A stretch of DNA of 14,667 nucleotides from Anaerolineaceae bacterium (GTDB lineage Bacteria; Chloroflexota; Anaerolineae; Anaerolineales; Anaerolineaceae), in NCBI GenBank assembly GCA_028714615.1, contig JAQTMA010000078.1:1-14667 (forward strand), read 5' to 3'. Positions within the stretch are counted from its first letter, which is position 1. Each line of letters starts with the position of its first letter. Below, piece after piece: positions 8,126 through 14,173 of the stretch. A program made the position numbers and the translations under genes. The notes under the pieces were generated by a model. That model ran no database searches, was not told the origin of the DNA, and saw only the letters and a list, made by a program, of their open reading frames with translations.

Positions 8126-8314
8126 ATGTCAATGAAAATTACCGACGAGTGCATCGAATGTGGTGCTTGCGTGGTTGAATGCCCGACTGAATCCATCACG
8201 GAAGGCAGCCCGTACGTGGTCAATCAGGCGACCTGCGTTGAATGTGTAGGTCACTTCGATTCACCCCAGTGCGCTTCCGTTTGCCCGGTCGAGTGCATCG
8301 TCAAGGCTAACTAA
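8126..8314 (+). CDS. 2[4Fe-4S] ferredoxin (Allochromatium type, YfhL-like)
   Basis: This is a small cytoplasmic electron carrier of 62 residues with two 4Fe-4S clusters. The Cys pattern is C9-x2-C12-x2-C15-x3-C19-P, then C37-x2-C40-x8-C49-x3-C53-P, with an extra C57 in CPVECIV. The eight-residue gap between C40 and C49 and the ninth Cys (C57) are typical of the Allochromatium vinosum or YfhL type rather than the clostridial type. The family donates low-potential electrons, but the partner is unknown because no redox enzyme is adjacent. The start ATG 8126 has a strong AGGAGA ribosome site at 8112-8117, so the in-frame ATG at 8132 is less likely. It has its own candidate promoter and terminator, so it is probably monocistronic. 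The predicted protein is acidic, as is usual for ferredoxins. Confidence 0.95.
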   Translation: MSMKITDECIECGACVVECPTESITEGSPYVVNQATCVECVGHFDSPQCASVCPVECIVKAN

Positions 8315-8335
8315 CAGTATTCCGGAAGAGATCCT

Positions 8336-8365
8336 TCAAGGCGCCCCAAACGAGGGGCGTCTTGA
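8336..8365 (+). terminator. Rho-independent-like terminator of the ferredoxin gene
   Basis: A 12-base-pair stem is formed by TCAAGGCGCCCC (8336-8347) and GGGGCGTCTTGA (8354-8365), with one G-T wobble and the loop AAACGA. It starts 22 bases after the ferredoxin stop. The following tract (TATTTAATCG) is only moderately T-rich, so termination may be imperfect. Confidence 0.75.
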
Positions 8366-8407
8366 TATTTAATCGAAACCCTTCTCGGCAATCCCGCATA
8401 TATGGTG

Positions 8408-8437
8408 GTAGGGGGCGGGTCTCAGACCCGTCCCTAC
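8408..8437. repeat. GTAG-ended palindrome (REP-like)
   Basis: The inner arms CGGGTCT (8416-8422) and AGACCCG (8424-8430) are perfect. The outer arms GTAGGG (8408-8413) and CCCTAC (8432-8437) are also perfect, with a one-base bulge or mismatch between them. The ends are GTAG and CTAC, as in the repeats at 120-184 and 208-318, while the inner sequence is unrelated. Read on the minus strand, the element starts exactly where similarity to a PiT permease stops, so it marks the edge of a gene remnant. Confidence 0.7.
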
Positions 8438-8438
8438 G

Positions 8439-8546
8439 GTCGGTCAGCAGATTCCACAAGATGGCACTAGCCAATGCGACCGCCAGGATTTCCAGGTTGA
8501 TCGTTCCTCTGCTGGCCAGGTCTCCGGCGATGGTTCTGGCTACCGC
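8439..8546 (-). pseudogene. Remnant of a PiT-family inorganic phosphate permease
   Basis: Directly after the stop codon of the DUF47 gene, and in the same frame on the minus strand, 36 codons read AVARTIAGDL... and end in ...LASAILWNLLTD. This matches an inner segment of PiT phosphate transporters: the V-A-x-T-I stretch, then a hydrophobic helix ending A-I-x-W-N-L-x-T, which in full proteins runs on into the GxPSSSSH loop. The N-terminal part with its start codon and everything after WNLLT are missing. The break at the C-terminal side coincides with the GTAG palindrome. PiT genes are usually the partners of DUF47 (PhoU-like) genes, which supports the identification. It cannot encode a transporter. 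The match was made from memory of the family and needs an alignment. Confidence 0.75.
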
Positions 8547-9167
8547 TCACATGGATTTTACAATGATGTCTGCGATGACATTGGCGGCTTCGTCGCCGCG
8601 GTCGGCGGCATTGCTGAGATGCCGGTAGACTTCACGCTGCTTCAGGATCTTCAGGATGTGCTTGGTATCTTCTGCCCCCTTGAAGAGGTCCGCTAACGCT
8701 TCTCGATAGATATCTTCCACTTTATTCTCAAGCGCTTTGGCGCGTTGAGCGTGCTCGTTGGCCACTGCCGGGTGGTCCTGCAGGCGGTCGACGGCCATGA
8801 GCAGCTCGTTGGCGGCGTCTCGCAGTAAGCGGGAAATCGCCTGCATGTAGCTGGTTGGTTTTACTTTTAATAGCTCGATCTCGGACACCGTGCTGAAGGC
8901 GTAATCCAGCACATCGTCGATCGAGCGGGAAAGCGCGAAGATGTCTTCCCGGTCGAAAGGGGTAATAAAGGTTCGGTTCAATTCGTTGATCAGGATCCGA
9001 CGGGTTTCATCCGCCTCTTTTTCTTTGGATTTGAGCAGAGCGGCGGCGGCGGCATTCTGATCCACCATGTAGCTGGTCAAAGCTTCCAACCCGGCCAGGG
9101 TAGCCTCAGCCTGGTCGTGCGCCAGCTTGAGAAAGCTGTTCTGTCGGCGTCTAAACGGATTTTGCAT
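8547..9167 (-). CDS. DUF47 / PhoU-like phosphate transport accessory protein
   Basis: This is a cytoplasmic all-helical protein of the DUF47 family (PF01865, YkaA-like), normally made with a PiT low-affinity phosphate permease and thought to control it. At 206 residues it has the family's usual length. Conserved metal-site-like motifs are present: KEKEADE (48-54), TPFDREDI (69-76), DDVLD (84-88), ENKVEDIYREAL (147-158) and SNAADRGDEAANVI (185-198). The ATG at 9165-9167 is preceded on the minus strand by GAGGAA (9173-9178), spaced 5 bases. Its expected partner survives only as a 36-codon relic at 8439-8546, so the protein is orphaned here unless another permease gene exists elsewhere. The gene looks intact, with no frameshift or unusual codon use. 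Confidence 0.93.
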   Translation of the reverse strand: MQNPFRRRQNSFLKLAHDQAEATLAGLEALTSYMVDQNAAAAALLKSKEKEADETRRILINELNRTFITPFDREDIFALSRSIDDVLDYAFSTVSEIELLKVKPTSYMQAISRLLRDAANELLMAVDRLQDHPAVANEHAQRAKALENKVEDIYREALADLFKGAEDTKHILKILKQREVYRHLSNAADRGDEAANVIADIIVKSM

Positions 9168-9281
9168 CCAGTTTCCTCATCTTTCAACCTGCAAATCGGA
9201 AAAACCGGCCGGTCAGCCGCTCTTCTCCTTCAGCCAGGACAACAATGTTGAACTTTCCGCACAGAATCAACGATGTATTTG

Positions 9282-9287
9282 ATTATA
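9282..9287 (-). promoter_or_regulatory. Possible -10 box for the DUF47 gene
   Basis: On the minus strand there is a perfect TATAAT, 115 bases upstream of the DUF47 start. The -35 position 17 bases further upstream reads TTTCGG, a poor match, so this is only a candidate. The surrounding gap (9168-9426) also contains short palindromes: ACCGGCCGGT (9204-9213), ATGCC-C-GGCAT (9331-9341) and TTCC-CT-GGAA (9341-9350). Confidence 0.35.
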
Positions 9288-9426
9288 TGCCAAAGTGGGC
9301 TTAGCCGAAATACTCCACGGCCGGTTTGCCATGCCCGGCATTCCCTGGAACTTTTCCGGATGAATTAACGTCATTCAAAAGGCAGGTCAGATGGAAGGCC
9401 TGATTATTATTCATAGGAGAGATTGA

Positions 9427-10986
9427 ATGAAATCACCATTCAAAGCGAAAGCTTCTTTTATCTTGATGCTCTTGAGCCTGGTCGCGGCAGCCTGTTCCCC
9501 GCAACTCGGGCCTGGCGCCACCCAGTTGACCACCCCCACCTTGATTGTGATCGCCACCCAGGCGCCCAGCGCAGTCCCCGCCACACCGCCAGCGCAGGAA
9601 GATAACCTGGCCAATACCGGCTGGACGCTCTCGTCTTACGGGAAACCGGGTGCGCAAACCCCGGTGGTCGCCAGTGCGAAAACCACGCTCAGTTTTGACG
9701 CTGAGGGTCGTGTCTCCGGTTCCGGGGGCTGCAATTCCTATGGAGGGCAATATCGGGTCGCTCAGGGGATGATCTCGTTTCAGCAGGTTGTCAGTACGAT
9801 GATGGCCTGCACGGACCCGCAAATCATGCAGCAAGAACAGCAGTACTTCAAGGCGCTGGAGTCCACCGGCAAGTTTGAGATATCCGCTGACCGCCTGACC
9901 ATCGCTTACGATAGCGGGCAAGCGCTGTTAACCTTTGCGAAGGGCATCGCGAACCCCATTCCTCCGACCAGCGTTCCCACCACCGGCGGCAGCCAACCGA
10001 CCGTGGCGCCCACTGTCGAGCCCACTGCGATCGCCACCAGCAGCCCTTCGGCAGACGATTTATCTATGCTGGATTCCTACCTGGATGATCGCAGTACACC
10101 TACGGGGTTGCTCCAATCGTACTTCAATGCCATCGACCGGCGTGAATACCTGCGCGCGTATTCCTACTGGCGGGATCCCGCTACAACGCTGGGCTCGTTC
10201 GATAAGTTCCAAAAAGGCTACGAGAATACCACCAGTGTGGAGCTGACTTTTGGCCAAATCGGCGGGGATGCCGGCGCCGGGCAGATGTATTACTCCGTGC
10301 CCGTCCTGCTCAAAGCCCATACCCAGGATGGGAAAACCCAGGAGTATGCCGCCTGTTATATCCTGCACCTGTCTCAACCGGGCATCCAGGCGGCGCCTCC
10401 CTTCATTCCGCTCAATTTCGACCGGGGAAAAGCTACCGCGCTTGCCGCGGGCGCCAACGCGTCCGATGCACTAACCAAAGCTTGCTCCGGAACGGACTTC
10501 CCGGCGGGCCAACCGATCAATCCGGCGCCTGCCACCAAACCGAACGATGTCAGCAAAGACAATTATCTGGACGACAGCAGCAGCCCGGTCGAAGTGCTCT
10601 CCTCGCTCTTCAATGCGGTCAATCGTAAAGAATACGCGCGCGCGTACTCCTATTGGGAAAACGCCGGGACGTCAACCCAGGTGCCTTCGTTCGATAAGTT
10701 CCAGCAAGGATACGCCAACACCGAATCGGTTCAACTGACCACCGGCAAGGTGCACGGTGGCGTGGGCGCCGGACAGCTTTACTTTTCCGTCCCGGTCATC
10801 CTGAAAGCGCGCACCACGGCCGGAGTCACCCAGACCTTTGCCGGATGCTACCAACTGCACCTGGCCAATGCGACCATCCAGGCGACGCCTCCCTTCCGGC
10901 CTCTGGCGATCCAATCCGCTGCCATCAAATCTGTCGCCAATGATGCGAACACTGCTGCATTGCTTAACCAGGATTGCACGCCTTAA
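9427..10986 (+). CDS. META-domain (HslJ-like) lipoprotein with a duplicated C-terminal domain
   Basis: This is an exported lipoprotein of 519 residues. The signal is MKSPFKAK, then a hydrophobic core, then SLVAAAC with the lipidated Cys at 23. Residues about 60-168 are a META domain (PF03724), shown by NTGWTLSSYG, GSGGCNSYGGQY and STMMACTD, which are the usual Cys-containing signatures. A Pro/Thr/Ser linker (about 178-208) leads to two tandem copies of a domain I do not recognise, at 215-353 and 378-517. Each has YLDD-S-P, FNA--R-EY-RAYSYW, SFDKFQ-GY, GAGQ-Y-SVPV-LKA and CY-LHL, and each ends in a Cys. About half the residues agree between copies by eye, so the duplication is old but clear. 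Both copies keep a Cys pair that may form a disulfide. AGGAGA at 9415-9420 supports ATG 9427. Its stop overlaps the stop of the convergent glycosidase gene. The function is unknown, probably an envelope binding role. Confidence 0.9.
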   Translation: MKSPFKAKASFILMLLSLVAAACSPQLGPGATQLTTPTLIVIATQAPSAVPATPPAQEDNLANTGWTLSSYGKPGAQTPVVASAKTTLSFDAEGRVSGSGGCNSYGGQYRVAQGMISFQQVVSTMMACTDPQIMQQEQQYFKALESTGKFEISADRLTIAYDSGQALLTFAKGIANPIPPTSVPTTGGSQPTVAPTVEPTAIATSSPSADDLSMLDSYLDDRSTPTGLLQSYFNAIDRREYLRAYSYWRDPATTLGSFDKFQKGYENTTSVELTFGQIGGDAGAGQMYYSVPVLLKAHTQDGKTQEYAACYILHLSQPGIQAAPPFIPLNFDRGKATALAAGANASDALTKACSGTDFPAGQPINPAPATKPNDVSKDNYLDDSSSPVEVLSSLFNAVNRKEYARAYSYWENAGTSTQVPSFDKFQQGYANTESVQLTTGKVHGGVGAGQLYFSVPVILKARTTAGVTQTFAGCYQLHLANATIQATPPFRPLAIQSAAIKSVANDANTAALLNQDCTP

Positions 10987-12191
10987 ACCACCGCCATTAA
11001 GCCATACAGCTCGACCATCCCCGCCTGGTCGAGCAGCCAGCGGTGGGAATCCTCTCTCCCGGAGCGCCCGCTTGGGTCGGGGCTGAATAGCCCATCCGAC
11101 CCGCGGGCGTGATCCCAGGTGTAGTCCAGATGGTGGTGGATGGCCTCCAACCAGGGTTGCTCGGATTCCGGATCGGTGCATGCCAGCGCCTGGTAACCGC
11201 GCAGAAGCACAGCATTAAACCAGGGAGTCGCCGGGAAAAGGGCCGTCTGACCGGCGGCTCCCGAGGATGTGAAATTGGCCTGGCTGGCCCTGGCCAAAGC
11301 CTGGGCTTCTTGCAAAAATTGCCGTTCTCGGGTGATCTCGTAGAGCAGCGCTTGAGCGTGGATCAGCGCGCCTGTGTTATAGGTATAGGTGCTCCGGTCG
11401 ATCGCCCCGCTTTTCGAACGGTTGTCCCAGTAAACTCCGTTCTCAGGCGATTTCAACGTCGCCAGCCATCCAATGATCCTCCGGGCCCAATCCAAATACT
11501 CCGCGTTACCCGTCTCGCGATATAGCAACAGCGCCAACACCGCGGCTGGTCCGTTGGAGCAGGTGTTTTTGGTGGCGTCGTCCGACTGGCGCCAATAGAT
11601 GCCCCCACCCATCGCACCCGACCAGCCGCTCGCGGCAAAGTGAAAGGCTTCGCTTGCTTTGGCCAGGTAGGTAGGCTCGCCGAGAAGCTGGTAGGCCCGC
11701 ATGAACTCCAACCCCACCCACTCGTTATCGTCGTAGTATTTCAAGCCGCCTCCCTCCGCTCGCAGGTACGAGTCGTACCCGTTGGGCTGGGAGGACTGGT
11801 CGTAGTAAGCTGCCAATCCCGATAGAGCCTGGCGCAAAGCTCCTTCATAAGCGGCTTTTTTCCCCGGTATCGAGGCCAGGGCATTTAGCGCCGAAACGAC
11901 CCCCGTATAGGGCCAGAGCGTTGCGTAGGGTCGGTCCCCCGGCCGCAGCGGATCATGCTCGGCGAAGCGGCCCGACCCCGGGAGAGCAAAACGCCTTACC
12001 AACCGGGTGAAGGTCGCCTCCGCCCGCGCAATCAAGTCCGGGGCGGCAGTTTCCTGGCCTGGAAGCCTGGAGAAGATGGGTTTGCCTACCACAGCCAGGG
12101 GCTGTAATAACGAGAGGCCTACTACCCCACCAAAGAGAGACGCGCCGGTCTTCAAGAAGGAACGCCGTGATACAAGCCGTTTTGCCACCAT
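10983..12191 (-). CDS. Tat-exported glycoside hydrolase, GH76 (alpha-1,6-mannanase) family-like
   Basis: This is probably a secreted glycosidase of the GH76 (alpha/alpha)6-barrel family, which includes endo-alpha-1,6-mannanases. Residues 8-14, SRRSFLK, followed by a hydrophobic core make a textbook twin-arginine signal. No lipobox is seen. The catalytic Asp pair of GH76 matches KYYDDNEW (Asp154, Asp155). Other family marks are GGGIYW (195-200), KNTCSNGPAAVLALLLYRET (208-227) and YTYNTGALIHAQALLYE (269-285). At 402 residues it is of normal length. The start is less certain. GAGGTGG at 12192-12198 on the minus strand abuts ATG 12191 with no spacing, and a GTG follows as codon 2. An in-frame stop lies upstream, so no longer form exists. 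The substrate may be a mannan or a mannose-containing glycolipid; this is inference. It is convergent with the META lipoprotein gene, sharing TTAA at 10983-10986. Confidence 0.88.
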   Translation of the reverse strand: MVAKRLVSRRSFLKTGASLFGGVVGLSLLQPLAVVGKPIFSRLPGQETAAPDLIARAEATFTRLVRRFALPGSGRFAEHDPLRPGDRPYATLWPYTGVVSALNALASIPGKKAAYEGALRQALSGLAAYYDQSSQPNGYDSYLRAEGGGLKYYDDNEWVGLEFMRAYQLLGEPTYLAKASEAFHFAASGWSGAMGGGIYWRQSDDATKNTCSNGPAAVLALLLYRETGNAEYLDWARRIIGWLATLKSPENGVYWDNRSKSGAIDRSTYTYNTGALIHAQALLYEITRERQFLQEAQALARASQANFTSSGAAGQTALFPATPWFNAVLLRGYQALACTDPESEQPWLEAIHHHLDYTWDHARGSDGLFSPDPSGRSGREDSHRWLLDQAGMVELYGLMAVV

Positions 12192-12242
12192 CCACCTCGT
12201 TGTTGGAGCAAGGTAAGTTCACCAACGGGATACTCGTGATAG

Positions 12243-12380
12243 ATGAACGCTCCTGTGGAACCGGCGGCGTTCCGGCGACAGGCTGAGTTGTATACCTGGG
12301 TGAAAAACTACGGCGACTTCTTGATTTTCCGCTTACCAAGGAAAGATCGAAATGGGGAATGGTTCACCCGATTTCTCTGA
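12243..12380 (+). CDS. Possible 45-residue small protein or gene remnant
   Basis: An ATG at 12243 opens 45 codons that end with TGA at 12378-12380 (MNAPVEPAAFRRQAELYTWV at the start). The composition looks protein-like, with an aromatic and basic C-terminal half (YGDFLIFRLPRK, EWFTRFL), and the first half uses mostly G/C-ending codons. Against it, there is no convincing ribosome site, two stop codons lie directly before the ATG, and no family is recognisable. It may be a small protein, a relic of a longer gene, or chance. Confidence 0.3.
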   Translation: MNAPVEPAAFRRQAELYTWVKNYGDFLIFRLPRKDRNGEWFTRFL

Positions 12381-12392
12381 TGATAAACGATT

Positions 12393-12436
12393 CCCGCCAG
12401 GCAGGCGGGCAAATATGTCACCAATTTATGGTGACA
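12393..12436. promoter_or_regulatory. Two adjacent palindromes (operator-like) in the 12192-12688 gap
   Basis: CCCGCC (12393-12398) pairs with GGCGGG (12404-12409) around 5 bases. Seven bases later, TGTCACCA (12416-12423) pairs perfectly with TGGTGACA (12429-12436) around ATTTA. The second has 8-base arms and no T-tract after it, so it looks more like a dimer-binding operator than a terminator. It lies about 145 bases upstream of the promoter at 12581. Which gene it serves is unknown. Confidence 0.4.
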
Positions 12437-12520
12437 ATCATCCTTTCAGATATGCTGAAGCAGTTCATATTGCATTGCCTTGCCCGGACTACAATTTGTC
12501 GCACTGCATTTTTTTCCTCG

Positions 12521-12546
12521 CTTCCTCCGCGTCCCAGCGGAGAAAG
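12521..12546. repeat. Hairpin with imperfect 10-base arms
   Basis: CTTCCTCCGC (12521-12530) pairs with GCGGAGAAAG (12537-12546) around GTCCCA, with one C-A mismatch. A run of seven T's (12509-12515) lies on its left side. Read on the minus strand, the hairpin is followed by seven A's in the + complement, so the element would act as a terminator only for minus-strand transcripts. No minus-strand gene ends here. Confidence 0.35.
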
Positions 12547-12580
12547 ATGTGAAAAATGTAACTTTTCTGGTATGGATAGT

Positions 12581-12609
12581 TTGACCTCCCCAAAGTCTTG
12601 TTGTATGAT
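12581..12609 (+). promoter_or_regulatory. Sigma-70-type promoter of the propeller-like lipoprotein gene
   Basis: The -35 box TTGACC (12581-12586) and the -10 box TATGAT (12604-12609) each match five of six consensus bases and are separated by exactly 17 bases. Transcription would start near 12616, giving a leader of about 70 bases before ATG 12689. This is the best promoter match in the window. Confidence 0.7.
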
Positions 12610-12688
12610 AAAAACAATCCTACGCTCTACTCACGGTGCTGGAAACCATCTCTCTGCCTTGTGATCCAGCAAGAAAGGGTTGGCCTGG

Positions 12689-14077
12689 ATGAACACATCT
12701 CGTTCTCTCCAGTTCCTGGCGGTGGTTTTGACCCTGTTGGGGTTGGCCGGCTGCGCAGAAAACGGCGCGTCGATCCTCCCATCTCCCACTCCGGGTCCGC
12801 TGCTGCCGACCAGCACCCTGGTGCAGCCTTCCCCCACCCCGACACCAACACCCCTGCCGTTGCCACCCGCCACAGCCGTCCAGCCGCCAGCGCCAGTGGG
12901 TGTGACGATCCCGGCCTTGTATTACTTCAGCCAGGGGGCCGTTTACCGGCAAACCTCCTCGGACCGGGGAGAAAAGTTTGCTAACCTCAGCAGCATAGAG
13001 ACGGCAGGCGAGATCAAAGCCAGCCTGTCCCTGCAAGGCGCCGCCCTCCTGCTGCGCGGACGGGCCATCGAACGCGTGCTCTTACCGGCTGGGGAGGTAA
13101 AGATCTTAACCCACTCAACGCTTGCCGTCAGTTACGGCCAACTGATCCCGGTTCCCCGGACGCGCCAGATGATTGTGGTGGCCGCCCTGGAAGACGCTAC
13201 GGCGGAATTTTCTTCCAGCACCCAGATCTGGGTCTATTCGCTGGAGACGGACGAGCTGCTCCCGGTGTTTTCTGCGCAGGCGGTCTACCAACCCCTGGGC
13301 TTGACCCCGGATGGCCGCGGGGTTTATCTCATCCCGCGCGGCCAGGACCCCTCCTATGGTGAAGTGCAAACCGTGTCGCTGCAAACTGGGCAGGTCGTAG
13401 AGCGTTTCCCGGTGCGCGCCTACGGCGATGCATTTGCCTCCCCGGACGGGAAGACGATCCTCATCGAGGACGACCTGCAGCTCCCAGAGGAAACTACAGA
13501 AAAAATTAGCCTCTACCATCCCGAGCAACCGGTGGCTGCGCCCACTCGCATTTCACTCCCCTGTCCGTATCAACGGGTGGCCCAGTTGAGTTGGTCCATC
13601 GACAGTCAGAGGGCATTTGGGCTCTTGGCGCCGGATGAAGGCCGGTTTGGGGAGGGCGCGCAAGCTACAGCGCCTTGTGGATTGTGGTTCCTGGATGTCT
13701 CGACCGACAAACTATCCCCGGTGATGCTTCCGGATGCCCCCACACATGAAGGTAAGCCGCCGATAATGACGGTGAGCGCCGGCGGGGCCTGCATCCTGTT
13801 GCGCTTCACCGGCCAGCCAGAGGCCTGGTTGGTCGATACCGGCAGTGCGACGGCGGTTAAAGTCGGGCTCCCCGAAAGCCTGATCGTCCCAGGGTCGCAG
13901 CGCGACAATCCACCGCCTTCATTCCTGAGCGCGGATGGGAAATGGCTGCTCCAGCAGATCCCCAATGAAACCTTTACCGGGTGGAAACCCGAGGCCATCC
14001 TGACCCACTTGGAAGATGGCCAGGCGATCACCATCCATGTCCCGGCGGATATGGAATTTATTGGGTGGGAATCGTAA
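12689..14077 (+). CDS. Lipoprotein with propeller-like (WD40/TolB-type) repeats
   Basis: This is an exported lipoprotein of 462 residues from ATG 12689. The signal ends in LLGLAGC with the lipidated Cys at 22, a canonical lipobox. A Pro/Thr-rich spacer (about residues 30-68, including PTPTPTPLP) holds the folded part away from the membrane. The rest is beta-rich with recurring turn motifs: TPDGRGVYLIP, SPDGKTILI, SADGKWLLQ. These resemble PD40/TolB or WD40 blades, so a beta-propeller is likely, though I cannot count blades reliably. No catalytic motif is visible; binding or sensing in the envelope is an inference. The ATG has AAAGGG at 12674-12679 with 9-base spacing. An in-frame TTG at 12680 would have no room for a ribosome site. 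It is followed, 96 bases on, by an ECF sigma factor gene in the same direction, so the two could be co-transcribed. Confidence 0.85.
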   Translation: MNTSRSLQFLAVVLTLLGLAGCAENGASILPSPTPGPLLPTSTLVQPSPTPTPTPLPLPPATAVQPPAPVGVTIPALYYFSQGAVYRQTSSDRGEKFANLSSIETAGEIKASLSLQGAALLLRGRAIERVLLPAGEVKILTHSTLAVSYGQLIPVPRTRQMIVVAALEDATAEFSSSTQIWVYSLETDELLPVFSAQAVYQPLGLTPDGRGVYLIPRGQDPSYGEVQTVSLQTGQVVERFPVRAYGDAFASPDGKTILIEDDLQLPEETTEKISLYHPEQPVAAPTRISLPCPYQRVAQLSWSIDSQRAFGLLAPDEGRFGEGAQATAPCGLWFLDVSTDKLSPVMLPDAPTHEGKPPIMTVSAGGACILLRFTGQPEAWLVDTGSATAVKVGLPESLIVPGSQRDNPPPSFLSADGKWLLQQIPNETFTGWKPEAILTHLEDGQAITIHVPADMEFIGWES

Positions 14078-14085
14078 TATATCGC

Positions 14086-14102
14086 TAACATCATTAATGT
14101 TA
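14086..14102 (+). promoter_or_regulatory. AT-rich palindrome between the lipoprotein and sigma factor genes
   Basis: TAACAT (14086-14091) and ATGTTA (14097-14102) form perfect arms around CATTA, starting 8 bases after the lipoprotein stop and followed by TGTTTTCC. The stem is weak for a terminator, so an operator for the downstream sigma factor gene is equally possible. Confidence 0.35.
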
Positions 14103-14173
14103 TGTTTTCCTTCCTCCTGTGATCTATTTGTTAGATACACATTGATCGCCCCATCTCCGAAAAAGGAAAGCGC

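Noticed and set aside
9405..9410. TATTAT as a -10 box for the META lipoprotein gene
   Set aside because: It lies only 5 bases before the ribosome site, so transcription would start inside or after it.
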